A DNA stretch of 64,000 bases from Clostridiales bacterium (GTDB lineage: Bacteria; Bacillota; Clostridia; Oscillospirales; Oscillospiraceae). Numbering within the stretch: the first letter of the stretch is position 1; every line of letters starts with the position of its first letter. Below the pieces are notes generated by a model that was not told the origin of the DNA, did no database searches, and saw only the letters and a program-made list of their open reading frames with translations. Location of the stretch: NCBI GenBank assembly GCA_902362775.1, contig CABIXV010000004.1, positions 153,035 to 217,034 of the forward strand. The letters are read 5' to 3'. Shown here piece after piece: positions 24,877 through 33,271 of the stretch. A program made the translations under genes and the position numbers.

Positions 24877-25512
24877 TTATGCCTTTTTCTTGATGGGATG
24901 GCGGATCACTGTTTTCCACCGTTCAGGCGCCACTTTTCTCGCGTCGGACAGATAGATCTCGTGATGCAGGCGGTCGGCTGTGAGATCTGTCACATATCCA
25001 TGTTTTTCTAAATATTCCTCCATCAGAGCCACGGTCTTGGGCTCCTCGTCAAATGGGCCAAGATGCATGATCTGGACGCACAGACCCTCATGGATCGTCA
25101 GGAATTCGGCCGATGAGCAGTCTATCCGCTTCTTCTTCTCAGCAGTTTGGACTGCCCAGCCAAAGTGTTCTCTGGTCACAAAATCCGGCAGACGAATGAC
25201 GGAGATCCAGTGAAAGTCCTCTTTACGCCCATAGCCCGCCCCGGCTGTACCGCCCTGCCACCAGAACCCTTCCAGTGGGGGAACGACATACTCAAAAAAG
25301 CCCTCAATCTTATAATCGCTCTTGTAGCTCATTTTTAACGTGTACGCAACGGCATATAGGATACTGATCGCCCGCTGGTACGCGCCGCCCTCTGCATTGG
25401 GATCTCCCTCGCCTCTCACTGCGATGTAGTTGGTGGACGGGACCTCTACGATCTCCGGCCTGTCCTTTGGCATATAAAATTCTTTGAATTCTTTTTTGAA
25501 ATCAAAGGCCAT
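24877..25512 (-). CDS. GyrI-like small-molecule-binding domain protein
   Basis: A 211-residue soluble protein of the GyrI-like/SOUL-related effector-binding superfamily (PF06445), of the stand-alone type common in Firmicutes. The family block NYIAVRGEGDPN lies near residue 30, followed by WISVIRLPDFVT and HEGLCVQIMHLGPFDEEP. These proteins bind diverse hydrophobic ligands, and some are hydrolases of xenobiotics; the role here is unknown. It is a single gene with its own promoter (TTGAAG-17-TATAGT). Confidence 0.88.
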   Translation of the reverse strand: MAFDFKKEFKEFYMPKDRPEIVEVPSTNYIAVRGEGDPNAEGGAYQRAISILYAVAYTLKMSYKSDYKIEGFFEYVVPPLEGFWWQGGTAGAGYGRKEDFHWISVIRLPDFVTREHFGWAVQTAEKKKRIDCSSAEFLTIHEGLCVQIMHLGPFDEEPKTVALMEEYLEKHGYVTDLTADRLHHEIYLSDARKVAPERWKTVIRHPIKKKA

Positions 25513-25580
25513 ATAGTTGTCCTCCTTATGCCACTGGTGTGTGCCCCGGTCAGTGGGGCTTCAATGATGGGATATTTGTA

Positions 25581-25609
25581 ACTATACAATATTTTTAGGC
25601 TCTCTTCAA
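25581..25609 (-). promoter_or_regulatory. Promoter of the GyrI-like gene
   Basis: On the minus strand TTGAAG (25604-25609) and TATAGT (25581-25586) are 17 bases apart. Confidence 0.55.
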
Positions 25610-25965
25610 GGTGGGGAACAGGATCAGAGAACGGCTGCCGCGATACCCATGGATATCCAGGACACCTTGCTGGAATGTACCATAGGCCTGTTCATGGAAG
25701 GTTCATGAATTATTTGCAGTTCTGTGAAAAATTCCCTGGGCGTACATGGTATCCTAAGATTAGGTCAAGGGTGGATACCCGCTGACCCATTCTTTGAAAT
25801 GACGGACAATGGGCCGTCTGGGCCGATGACGCCCCACTGCGCCGGCCCCCGGACTTCTCTATCAGGCAGAACGCCAGGAGAAGGACCGGCCCGCTCACTG
25901 CTGCCCCTCAGCCGGCCTCGGGGCGGCAGACCAAAAATACCCCGCCCGCGGGTTTGATATACAGG
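25610..25965. other. Intergenic stretch without a supported gene
   Basis: About 355 bases with no gene that I can support. A short open stretch (25622-25708) contains DTLLECTIGLFMEGS followed by a stop; it faintly recalls the first helix of TetR-type regulators and could be a remnant. The right part (25800-25950) is very GC-rich with no ribosome sites. Confidence 0.35.
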
Positions 25966-25999
25966 AAAGACGCCCCCTGGTTATCCAGGGGGCGTCTTT
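25966..25999. terminator. Terminator of the sulfatase gene
   Basis: A perfect 15-bp stem AAAGACGCCCCCTGG / CCAGGGGGCGTCTTT with loop TTAT; it overlaps the last bases of the sulfatase stop codon. Confidence 0.85.
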
Positions 26000-28034
26000 A
26001 GTCAGTAGGGGCGTGGAAGAGAAGACGGTAGTAATCTGTATCCAGAATGGAGGCGGAATAGGCCACCCGATTTTGTACCTCATTGACCAGGGGGACCAGG
26101 GCCTCCAAATCGGTTTCGCTGCCGTCCCAGCGGGTGAACAAGTCGTCGGAGGAGTTGTAGTAGCCCCGCTCGTTAATAAAGCTGTAATCGGCGAAAATCA
26201 CCAGCTCCGGGCTGTCGGACAAAATGTCCGACCCCATGAGCAATCTGGAGTCATATTCCAAATCAAAGAGGTTAGATAGGGTTGGCATTACGTCCAGGCT
26301 GGAGCAGTATTTGTCCACATAGACCGGCTCCTCCAGGTCGGCGCTCCACAGGATCAAAGTATTTTCATAGATCTCAAATATTGGGTCCACCGGGTGGCCC
26401 AACAACTCGCTGTACTCCTCGTCAGTGAGGCCGTAGGGGTAGTGGTCGGCGGACAGGACAATGACCGTATCCTCCAGTTTGCCCGCCGCCTCCAACTGCT
26501 CTACCAGGCTCTCCACAGCCAGCTCCAGCTCGATTTGGCTGGCAAGATAGCACTTGACCGGGTCGCTGTACGGCAGGTCCTTGACCTCGTCCCAGTGGCG
26601 GGCAGACATGATATTCTCCTCCAGCGTATAATTCAGGTGGCCGCTGACTGTCAGGCAGTAGACCATGAACTGGTCCTCATCCACAAACATGGGGACAATG
26701 GTATCCATCATCATCTCGTCAGAAGGGGGAAAAATCCGCCCAGCAGCCAGATCGTCGGCAGGAATCACATCCTCCGCCCGTAACCCCTGATCGATGGCAT
26801 AGTACTCATAGCCCATATTGGAGTGGGATAGATTCCGGTCGTAGTAGTCGTAGAGGTAGTCGTGGAAGGCCATGGTCCGGTAGCCTTCCTTGCGGAATTG
26901 GGTACCCAGCGCGAAGGGCATATAGTTGTCCGAGGATTGGGAGTAGCTCCAAACACCCGACTTGGGGATCAGACTGGTAGTGGTAACATACTCACCGTCC
27001 GAGGTGGATACTCCCCACAAGGGGGTATAGAAGTTCTCAAATACAAAGCCCTGGTGGGACAGCTTCCACAGAGTGGGGGTGCGCTGGGGATCCATGGCCA
27101 GGGTGGAAAAGCCCTCTGCCACGATCCAGACCAGATTTTTACCCTTAAAATAGCCGGTCCACTGGTTTTTAGCCGTGGGTTCCCGCTGGGAGAACCACTG
27201 ATGCATCGCCAGCATATCTGCATCCGTTTCCTGCCGGATGAGAGTGTCAAAAGGGAGGTCCATCACGTGGTCGCCGCTGCGGTTTGGCGTGGAACCGTTC
27301 ACTTCTGTGCCGTCAGGCTCCTGGGAGATATCCGGGTCGGCAGGTTGGTCTGGGTCGATGCCAAAGAGGACCCGGCGGATCTCCAACTGTGTCTGGGTCA
27401 TCATGCCGAAATATTGCGTTTCCAGAGCCGGGACAGCGGCCTGGGTGTAGATATACCGCAGGGACATGGCACCGCCGCTGCACAGCAGCACGATGCACAT
27501 GGTGGCCAACTGGATAGCGGCGGCCATGACCGCCCATCGTCTCCTCTGGCCCCGGACCAGAGGAGGATGGTCTGGGACTAGCCGCTGGCGAAAGAGGAAG
27601 GACAGAATCACCGGAATGGCCATCATCAGCACAGGGAACCAGTTGACTAATACCTCCATGGTGGCCATATCGCCAAAGGCCCCGGCGACCATCGCCATCT
27701 TGGTGAGAGAGAAGATGGTCAGAAAGGTCTTGAACAGGTGATAGTAGATGGCCTGGGCCCCGATCCACAGGGAGAGGAGCATCGTGAGCAGAGGTAACAG
27801 GACCCGGCCCTGGCGGGGGGGCAGGCCGCCGCACAAGAGTCCCAAGAGGAGGGCCACAGGCAGAGTGAACAGTAGGGTGAACAGCATTCCAACAGGGGAC
27901 AGGGAGTAAAAGCAGTACAGCTTCAAGAATAATTCTTCATAGTAGATGACCGCGGCGAAAAACAGGGAAGGGAGGGCAAGCCTCCGCCACCGCTCTGGGA
28001 TAGGAAGGCCCCGAAGCGGAACAGATCCGTTCAT
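25998..28034 (-). CDS. LTA synthase family membrane sulfatase/phosphoglycerol transferase
   Basis: A 678-residue protein with about five N-terminal membrane helices (residues 1-200) and an extracellular sulfatase-fold domain. LtaS-like features are NLVWIVAEGF (metal-binding acidic residue), TPLWGVSTSDGEY (Thr/Ser nucleophile region), TVSGHLNY and LSADHYPYGL (metal and substrate His/Asp). These enzymes move glycerolphosphate from phosphatidylglycerol onto lipoteichoic acid or related polymers. A single-gene unit; whether this organism makes classical LTA is not shown by the sequence. The ATG at 28034 follows GGAGGATCTTAATC. Confidence 0.88.
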   Translation of the reverse strand: MNGSVPLRGLPIPERWRRLALPSLFFAAVIYYEELFLKLYCFYSLSPVGMLFTLLFTLPVALLLGLLCGGLPPRQGRVLLPLLTMLLSLWIGAQAIYYHLFKTFLTIFSLTKMAMVAGAFGDMATMEVLVNWFPVLMMAIPVILSFLFRQRLVPDHPPLVRGQRRRWAVMAAAIQLATMCIVLLCSGGAMSLRYIYTQAAVPALETQYFGMMTQTQLEIRRVLFGIDPDQPADPDISQEPDGTEVNGSTPNRSGDHVMDLPFDTLIRQETDADMLAMHQWFSQREPTAKNQWTGYFKGKNLVWIVAEGFSTLAMDPQRTPTLWKLSHQGFVFENFYTPLWGVSTSDGEYVTTTSLIPKSGVWSYSQSSDNYMPFALGTQFRKEGYRTMAFHDYLYDYYDRNLSHSNMGYEYYAIDQGLRAEDVIPADDLAAGRIFPPSDEMMMDTIVPMFVDEDQFMVYCLTVSGHLNYTLEENIMSARHWDEVKDLPYSDPVKCYLASQIELELAVESLVEQLEAAGKLEDTVIVLSADHYPYGLTDEEYSELLGHPVDPIFEIYENTLILWSADLEEPVYVDKYCSSLDVMPTLSNLFDLEYDSRLLMGSDILSDSPELVIFADYSFINERGYYNSSDDLFTRWDGSETDLEALVPLVNEVQNRVAYSASILDTDYYRLLFHAPTD

Positions 28035-28067
28035 GATTAAGATCCTCCGGCTAAGAAATGTATTTTT

Positions 28068-28096
28068 ATTCTAGTCCATTCCCGTTAGGCTGTCAA
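28068..28096 (-). promoter_or_regulatory. Promoter of the LTA synthase-like gene
   Basis: TTGACA (28091-28096) and TAGAAT (28068-28073), 17 bases apart on the minus strand. Confidence 0.7.
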
Positions 28097-28225
28097 TGCA
28101 GGGAAGGCGGAGAGAAAAAATTTAAGATTTTATGCCCTGATAAAAAACCGCTCAAAAATTGTACAATATGAATAAAATATGGAGAGAAATAAGGCGCTTT
28201 TTGACCTGAAGATAGCAAATACTAC

Positions 28226-28254
28226 TTGCAAATTTTTCTACAATCTGATATGAT
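28226..28254 (+). promoter_or_regulatory. Promoter of the cstA operon
   Basis: TTGCAA (28226-28231) and TATGAT (28249-28254), 17 bases apart, giving a leader of about 140 bases. The rest of the 370-base gap between the divergent sulfatase and this operon is AT-rich and holds nothing else that I recognise besides the hairpin downstream. Confidence 0.62.
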
Positions 28255-28333
28255 AGCGATGATATTAATAGATTGTTCATAATTCCCGCAGGTTTACACC
28301 AGGGAGCCTCTGTGTTCAACAGGGCGATCACAC

Positions 28334-28366
28334 AAAACAGCCGTCCTTTGTAAGTCTGGCTGTTTT
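28334..28366 (+). promoter_or_regulatory. Terminator-like hairpin in the cstA leader (possible attenuator)
   Basis: AAAACAGCC (28334-28342) pairs perfectly with GGCTGTTTT (28358-28366), and the right arm ends in four T residues. It lies between the promoter and the first gene, so it could attenuate transcription. No competing structure is obvious, and no known riboswitch motif was seen. Confidence 0.45.
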
Positions 28367-28404
28367 ACTATGTCTGTGGGCGGGAGCTGGAAAGCGAGGA
28401 TACC

Positions 28405-28947
28405 TTGTCCCGAATGAGTCAACTGGCGCTGGACCGCTTGAAACGGGCCTATTCCGCCTATTACGATATTGAGGATATAGAAGACGGTACTCCGCTCAAG
28501 GCGCTGTGCGCCTATCATATGCGGGATAGCCAGTATGTTCTGGTCAAAAAAGCGGAGCTGTGGGCGGCGGAAAACCATGAGTATCTCTATCTCTGTGCGG
28601 TGGACCACCTGGATGAGGGGGCTGTGGACCAAATCTTTCAGCGGGTGCTGGAGGACGGAGAGCCCCGTGTGCACCCCCATATACAGCATATGTATACCTA
28701 TCTGACGGCGGTGACGCTATATGACAGCGCCGAGCCCCAAGCCCTGGCCAAGCTGAGGAAGCTGAAGAAGCGCCGGGAATACAAGCTATCGCTCCATGGA
28801 TGGATGGAGTTTAGAATAGCCGCCGTGGACCTGTCCACGGGCGAAATCACTGTCAACCGCGCGGGAAGAGCGATTCAAAAAGATCTGAAGCGGCTGACAG
28901 GGAGTATCATCTCTGCATATCATTTAGGAGAGGAGAAAACGCAATGA
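28405..28947 (+). CDS. Unrecognised cytoplasmic protein co-transcribed with cstA
   Basis: Up to 180 residues, with no membrane segment or signal peptide. The start is uncertain: TTG 28405 has GCGAGGATACC upstream, and ATG 28414 is three codons later. The chain is charged and helical (ALDRLKRAYSAYYDIED, KLRKLKKRREYK) with two HxxxH-like His-rich spots (VHPHIQHMY). It overlaps cstA as ATGA, so the two proteins are translated together and probably act together, for example as a regulator or accessory factor of the transporter. I know no function for this family. Confidence 0.7.
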   Translation: MSRMSQLALDRLKRAYSAYYDIEDIEDGTPLKALCAYHMRDSQYVLVKKAELWAAENHEYLYLCAVDHLDEGAVDQIFQRVLEDGEPRVHPHIQHMYTYLTAVTLYDSAEPQALAKLRKLKKRREYKLSLHGWMEFRIAAVDLSTGEITVNRAGRAIQKDLKRLTGSIISAYHLGEEKTQ

Positions 28948-30704
28948 ATGCAATGTTAGTTGTTATCGTTGGCATCGCTATTTTGATCGTAGGCTACATC
29001 TTCTACGGCGGCTGGCTTGCCAAACAGTGGGGTGTTGACGACTCCAAGGTCACCCCAGCTCATGAGCTGGAGGACGGCATGGACTACGTCCCTGCCAAGG
29101 CCCCTGTCCTGATGGGACACCACTTTTCCTCCATCGCCGGCGCCGGCCCCATCAACGGCCCCATCCAGGCCGCTGTCTTTGGCTGGGTTCCTGTGGTGCT
29201 GTGGGTTCTGATCGGAGGTATCTTCTTCGGCGCTGTCCATGACTATGGCGCCCTGTTCGCCTCCATCCGCCACAAGGGTCAGTCCCTGGGCGAAGTGGTG
29301 GCACTGAACATCGGTGAGCGGGCTAAAAAGTTGTTTCTGACCTTCTCTTACCTGACCCTGGTGCTCGTGGTGGCCGCCTTTGCCTCCATCGTGGCCAGCA
29401 CTTTCCAGGCCACCTATGTAGACGGTGTGGTGGATGTGGCCGCTTCCGGGACGAATGCCTCTGTGGCTATGATTTCCCTGCTGTTCATTATTATGGCTAT
29501 TCTTTTTGGCTTTTTCGTCTACCGTCGGGGCGCTTCTCTGTCCGTAGCTACCATCGTGGGCGTCATCGGTATCGTGATCTGCCTGGCCATCGGTCTGAAG
29601 TGGCACCCTATCTACCTGTCCAACACCGCTTGGATGTGGATTATCGGTGTGTACATTCTGATCGCCTCCGTGGCCCCCGTGTGGATTCTGCTCCAGCCTC
29701 GTGACTATCTGTCCTCCTTCCTGCTGTACGCCATGATGGTCATCGCGGCCGTGGGCGTGATCGGCGCCGGCCTCACCGGCGCGGACGCCGCTCATATGGA
29801 TATGCCCGCCTTCACCGGCGCATATGACACCATCGCCCCGACCGGGACCTCTCTGGGCTATGTCTTCCCAGCTCTGTTCGTTACCATCGCCTGCGGCGCC
29901 ATCTCCGGCTTCCACTCCCTGGTGGGCTCCGGCACCACCGCTAAACAGCTGGACCACGAGCGGGACGCCAAGCCCATCGCCTACGGCGGTATGCTCATCG
30001 AGTGCGCCCTGGCTCTGATCTCCCTGTCCGCCGTGTCCTTCATCTGGAACGAGTACGCCTCCGGCGAGATCGTAACTCCCACACAGGTATTCGCTACCGG
30101 CATCTCCCGCATGGTCGCCTCCATCCCCGGCCTGGCTGGCGCCCAGAGTACCATCAGTTCCCTGCTGGTCCTGACCGTGTCCGTGTTCTGCCTGACCTCT
30201 CTGGACACCGCCACCCGTCTGGCACGGTACATGTTCCAGGAGTTCTGGCTGGAGCCCGGCCAGACCTATAAGGATGCCACCGGCTTCAAGGCCATCCTGT
30301 GCAACCCCTTCGTGGCCACTGTCATCACCGTGGTGCTGGGCGTTGGCCTGGGCATGACTGGCTACTCCAAGATCTGGCCCCTGTTCGGCGCAGCCAACCA
30401 GCTGTTGGCCGCTCTGGCCCTGCTGACTGTGTGTGCCTGGCTGGGCAACATCGGCCGCAACAACAAGATGTTCTATATCCCCATGGCCTTCATGCTGGTA
30501 GTCACTCTGACTTCTTTGGTCCAGACTATCACCACCCAGGCTGGTAAGATCATGGCCGCTGGCGGTATGCCTCTGGACAAGGCCGGCAATTTCGACTGGG
30601 CTCCTTATGCTCAGTCTATCTTGGGTGCCGCCCTGTTTGTGCTGGCCATCGTACTGGCTGTGGAGGGCTGCAAGACCATCTTCGGCAAGAAGAAGGCCGC
30701 CTGA
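28944..30704 (+). CDS. cstA: Carbon starvation protein CstA family transporter
   Basis: A 586-residue, roughly 16-helix transporter of the CstA/BtsT family. Members take up pyruvate (BtsT, CstA in E. coli) or peptides. Seen are the N-terminal FYGGWLAKQWG, the family block MGHHFSSIAGAGPINGPIQA, SGFHSLVGSGTTAKQL and WPLFGAANQLLAALAL. Codon use is strongly biased to C/G-ending optimal codons, suggesting high expression. It is translated from an ATGA overlap with the small upstream gene. Pyruvate is the more likely substrate by family, not proven here. Confidence 0.95.
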   Translation: MNAMLVVIVGIAILIVGYIFYGGWLAKQWGVDDSKVTPAHELEDGMDYVPAKAPVLMGHHFSSIAGAGPINGPIQAAVFGWVPVVLWVLIGGIFFGAVHDYGALFASIRHKGQSLGEVVALNIGERAKKLFLTFSYLTLVLVVAAFASIVASTFQATYVDGVVDVAASGTNASVAMISLLFIIMAILFGFFVYRRGASLSVATIVGVIGIVICLAIGLKWHPIYLSNTAWMWIIGVYILIASVAPVWILLQPRDYLSSFLLYAMMVIAAVGVIGAGLTGADAAHMDMPAFTGAYDTIAPTGTSLGYVFPALFVTIACGAISGFHSLVGSGTTAKQLDHERDAKPIAYGGMLIECALALISLSAVSFIWNEYASGEIVTPTQVFATGISRMVASIPGLAGAQSTISSLLVLTVSVFCLTSLDTATRLARYMFQEFWLEPGQTYKDATGFKAILCNPFVATVITVVLGVGLGMTGYSKIWPLFGAANQLLAALALLTVCAWLGNIGRNNKMFYIPMAFMLVVTLTSLVQTITTQAGKIMAAGGMPLDKAGNFDWAPYAQSILGAALFVLAIVLAVEGCKTIFGKKKAA

Positions 30705-30722
30705 TTTTTCCATCCGAACGAC

Positions 30723-30755
30723 AAAAGCGGACCCGGTATGCCGGGCCCGCTTTTT
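30723..30755 (+). terminator. Terminator after cstA
   Basis: AAAAGCGGACCCGG / CCGGGCCCGCTTTTT with loop TATG (one mismatch). Confidence 0.88.
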
Positions 30756-31097
30756 GTTGCGGTGCCGGACCAACTGTGTTATGATTAAGATAATCTGGAA
30801 AAGGTGAGTCAGCGGCCGGTGAGGGAGCGCAGCGCTCGGTTACTGTGTTCCTGCTGGTCCTGACAGCGGCCTATGGAGATTTCCTACATGTGGATGCCAC
30901 AGGAGGTTTCACCTGTTTCCTCTGGGGCCGACGATTTTTGTGCTGTGATATTTGTGTGGAAATTATCGATAGTCCGGGGAGCGCCCAGGTGGCTGGAGCA
31001 CGTTTCCGGTGTCGGTATGTGTGTGTGGGGAACCTGACCGGTCAGGTGCGGCTTGCCTTATCCCTACTTCCAGATGCTGTATTGCGAGGTCATGACT
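30756..31097. other. Intergenic stretch before the Lit-like gene
   Basis: About 340 bases without a supported gene, tRNA or known RNA motif. An open frame runs through part of it on the plus strand but lacks a start with a ribosome site. No convincing promoter was found by eye. Confidence 0.35.
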
Positions 31098-31808
31098 ATG
31101 AAAACTAGTAAACCGCTGTCCCTGCTGCTTTCTCTCCTCACCGCCCTGGCGGTTCTTAGCGGCTCCATCGCCGCCCCTCTGCTATGCCGCCCATTTTACT
31201 ACGCGCATATCGACGCACTGGGGCTGGTGGAGTATACTGGCCTGACCAGGGAGCAGATCACAGAGGCGTTTGACCAGATGATGGACTACTGCCTGGGCCA
31301 GCGTCCGAACTTTGCCGCCGGCGTGCTCCCCTTTTCAGCCTCCGGGGCCAGCCATTTTGCCGATGTGAGGGGGCTGTTCCTCCTGGACCTGTGGGTACTT
31401 GTACTGTCCCTGGCCGGACTTGTGGTCCTGTTTTTCTGGTGCAGGAGAAAAAAGGCTCGCCCCCATTGTTTTCTTGGACGAGGTCCCGGATTCTGGGCCG
31501 CGTCCGCGCTGGGTGCCATCTTCCTGATGGTGGGCGGACTGGCGGCCTTGGACTTTGACCGGGCCTTTGTGGTGTTCCATGCCCTGTTTTTCCCAGGAAA
31601 AGAGAACTGGCTTTTTAACTGGTGGGAGGACCCGGTTATCCTGATTTTGCCCCAGGAATTTTTCCGGAACTGTGCCGTTTTGGTGCTGACTCTACTGCTA
31701 ACCTGGTGCGCCGTCCTGATTGGGGCGGACCTGTGGGCCGCCAGTATACGGAAGAAGCGGCGAGAGGAAGTGAGTAGGCAGGGAGGCTGTCCTGGCTGTC
31801 AAGGATAA
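31098..31808 (+). CDS. DUF1461/TIGR01906 membrane protein (Lit-like lipoprotein intramolecular transacylase)
   Basis: A 236-residue protein with four to five membrane helices and a large extracellular loop after helix 1. The family block reads FSASGASHFADVRGLF, matching the SxxxxxHxxDVRxLF pattern of PF07314. Founding members, the Lit proteins of Enterococcus and Bacillus, move an acyl chain within diacyl lipoproteins to make the lyso form. The HFADVR histidine fits the region with the catalytic His in Lit. Many clostridial TIGR01906 proteins are untested, so lyso-lipoprotein synthesis is inference. ATG 31098 follows GAGGT at 8 bases. Confidence 0.75.
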   Translation: MKTSKPLSLLLSLLTALAVLSGSIAAPLLCRPFYYAHIDALGLVEYTGLTREQITEAFDQMMDYCLGQRPNFAAGVLPFSASGASHFADVRGLFLLDLWVLVLSLAGLVVLFFWCRRKKARPHCFLGRGPGFWAASALGAIFLMVGGLAALDFDRAFVVFHALFFPGKENWLFNWWEDPVILILPQEFFRNCAVLVLTLLLTWCAVLIGADLWAASIRKKRREEVSRQGGCPGCQG

Positions 31809-31847
31809 AAGGCGGTGTGTTCTGATAAAGAACACACCGCCTTTTAT
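31807..31847. terminator. Bidirectional terminator between Lit-like gene and gtr operon
   Basis: A perfect 16-bp stem AAAAGGCGGTGTGTTC / GAACACACCGCCTTTT with loop TGATAAA, serving convergent genes. Confidence 0.92.
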
Positions 31848-31883
31848 CTTCGGTCCTGGGGCTGTACCGAAAAAACCAATTTT

Positions 31884-32324
31884 TTATTTCGCCCGGAAGG
31901 CAAAAAAGCGTTGACCAAAGTAATTCAAAATCACAAACAGACCGGAGCCGGCTAGCAGGGTAAGGTTGCCTTCCCATTGTGGGCTAAGACCCATACCGGC
32001 CAGCAGCCAGCCCATGAGAGGCTGGGCTAGACCGTAGGCCAGCAACCAGCAGACGGTGATATTGAGCGCGAATCGAAGGACGACCCCAGCCCCTTTCTCC
32101 TGGTTGCGGAAGGTGAAGTGCTTATTCAAAAAGAAGCTGACTACACTGCCTACAATATAGTTAGCGGCGGAGGAGACCCACTCGCCCACCTCGCCCCAGG
32201 TGTAGAGTCCCGCTAGGTTGTAGAGCCCGAACATGACGCCATAGCCGACCAGGGTATTGACAATCCCCACCAGGATGAAACGGAAGAAGGTGGGATCAAA
32301 TATCTTTTTTAGCAGTTCCTTCAT
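31884..32324 (-). CDS. GtrA family membrane protein (polyprenyl-sugar flippase type)
   Basis: A 146-residue, four-helix GtrA protein: FRFILVGIVNTLVGYGVMF in helix 1 and NYIVGSVVSFFLNKHFTF after helix 2 are the family marks. GtrA proteins are thought to flip undecaprenyl-phosphate-linked sugars. ATG 32324 lies inside the end of the glycosyltransferase gene (overlap 29 bases), so it is coupled. Last gene of a three-gene operon (gtrII-like, gtrB-like, gtrA), the full set for adding one sugar to a surface polymer. Confidence 0.9.
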   Translation of the reverse strand: MKELLKKIFDPTFFRFILVGIVNTLVGYGVMFGLYNLAGLYTWGEVGEWVSSAANYIVGSVVSFFLNKHFTFRNQEKGAGVVLRFALNITVCWLLAYGLAQPLMGWLLAGMGLSPQWEGNLTLLAGSGLFVILNYFGQRFFAFRAK

Positions 32325-33267
32325 CCCGGTCCCCCTCGCATCGTTCGGCCACGATATACCGTGGCCGGTCCTTGATTTCCTCATAGATTTTGGCGATGTA
32401 ATAGCCGATGACGCCCAGACAGATCATCAGGATGCTGCCGATGAACAGCTGGAGCAAAATGATGGTGGTAAAGCCCTCCAGCGCGTTGCCAGAGGCCCAC
32501 TGCCATAGAGAGTGGATGCCCAGCACCACCGAGCAGAGAAAGACCACTACGCCCAGCAGGGTGACCAGTTGAAGGGGGGCGGCGGAGAAGGAGGTGATGT
32601 TGGTGATGGCGTATCGGACCAGGCTGCGGATGGACCACTTGGACTCGCCCTCCAACCGAGGCTGTACCTCAAACTCCACTTGGGTGGTCTGAAAGCCGAT
32701 CCAGGAGGAGAGGGCACGGAAAAAGGCATTTTTCTCCCGCATAGCGAGCAGGGTATCCACCGCTCGGCGGTCCAACAGCTTGAAGTCGGAGGCACGGGAC
32801 ATATCAATGCCCGTAGCCCGGCTGATGATGGAGTAAAAGCTTTTAGCCGCAAAGGTATGCAAGGGGTTTTCCTTGCCACGACTGGCCTTGACCCCCTCCA
32901 CAACCTGGTAGCCCTCCTGCCACAGGCGGTACATCTCCACCGCCTTCTCTGGCGGGTGCTGCAGATCACAGTCCATGACTAAAGTGCAGTCCCCACGGGC
33001 CTGGGCCAAACCGGCGAAGATGGCGGCCTCTTTGCCGAAATTCCGGGAGAAGCGGACCCCACGGACCTGGGGATGGCGGCCCGCCTGTTCCTGAATGACG
33101 GTCCAGGTGCGGTCCCGGGAGCCGTCGTCCACGAATACTAACTCATGGGGGATGTCCGCATCTATCAGGATGGCGGTAATGGTGTCCGCCGCCCGTGGGA
33201 TAGAGGCCTCCTCGTTGTAGGAGGGCAGAACGACGGACAGCAGGCCGGATCTTAGGGTGTCTTCCAT
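32296..33267 (-). CDS. GtrB-like family 2 glycosyltransferase (polyprenyl-phosphate sugar synthase)
   Basis: 323 residues: an N-terminal GT-A domain with LSVVLPSYNEEASI, VDDGSRDRT and DCDLQHPPE (DxD-type metal site), and two C-terminal membrane helices (about residues 235-300), the GtrB/DPM1 design. It should transfer a hexose from a nucleotide sugar to undecaprenyl phosphate on the cytoplasmic face. ATG 33267 has AGGAGATAAGCAA upstream. The start is 4 bases after the GtrII-like stop, so co-translation is likely. Confidence 0.92.
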   Translation of the reverse strand: MEDTLRSGLLSVVLPSYNEEASIPRAADTITAILIDADIPHELVFVDDGSRDRTWTVIQEQAGRHPQVRGVRFSRNFGKEAAIFAGLAQARGDCTLVMDCDLQHPPEKAVEMYRLWQEGYQVVEGVKASRGKENPLHTFAAKSFYSIISRATGIDMSRASDFKLLDRRAVDTLLAMREKNAFFRALSSWIGFQTTQVEFEVQPRLEGESKWSIRSLVRYAITNITSFSAAPLQLVTLLGVVVFLCSVVLGIHSLWQWASGNALEGFTTIILLQLFIGSILMICLGVIGYYIAKIYEEIKDRPRYIVAERCEGDRDEGTAKKDI

Positions 33268-33271
33268 TTGC

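Noticed and set aside
25622..25708. Possible TetR-type N-terminal fragment
   Set aside because: Only about 15 residues resemble a first helix, with a stop straight after; too short to call even a pseudogene, so it is only mentioned under the gap.
28956..30773. Long open frame (about 600 codons) on the minus strand opposite cstA
   Set aside because: It mirrors the strongly biased codon use of cstA, is full of Gly, His, Asp and Gln in low-complexity runs, has no SD, and no family resemblance. It is an antisense shadow.
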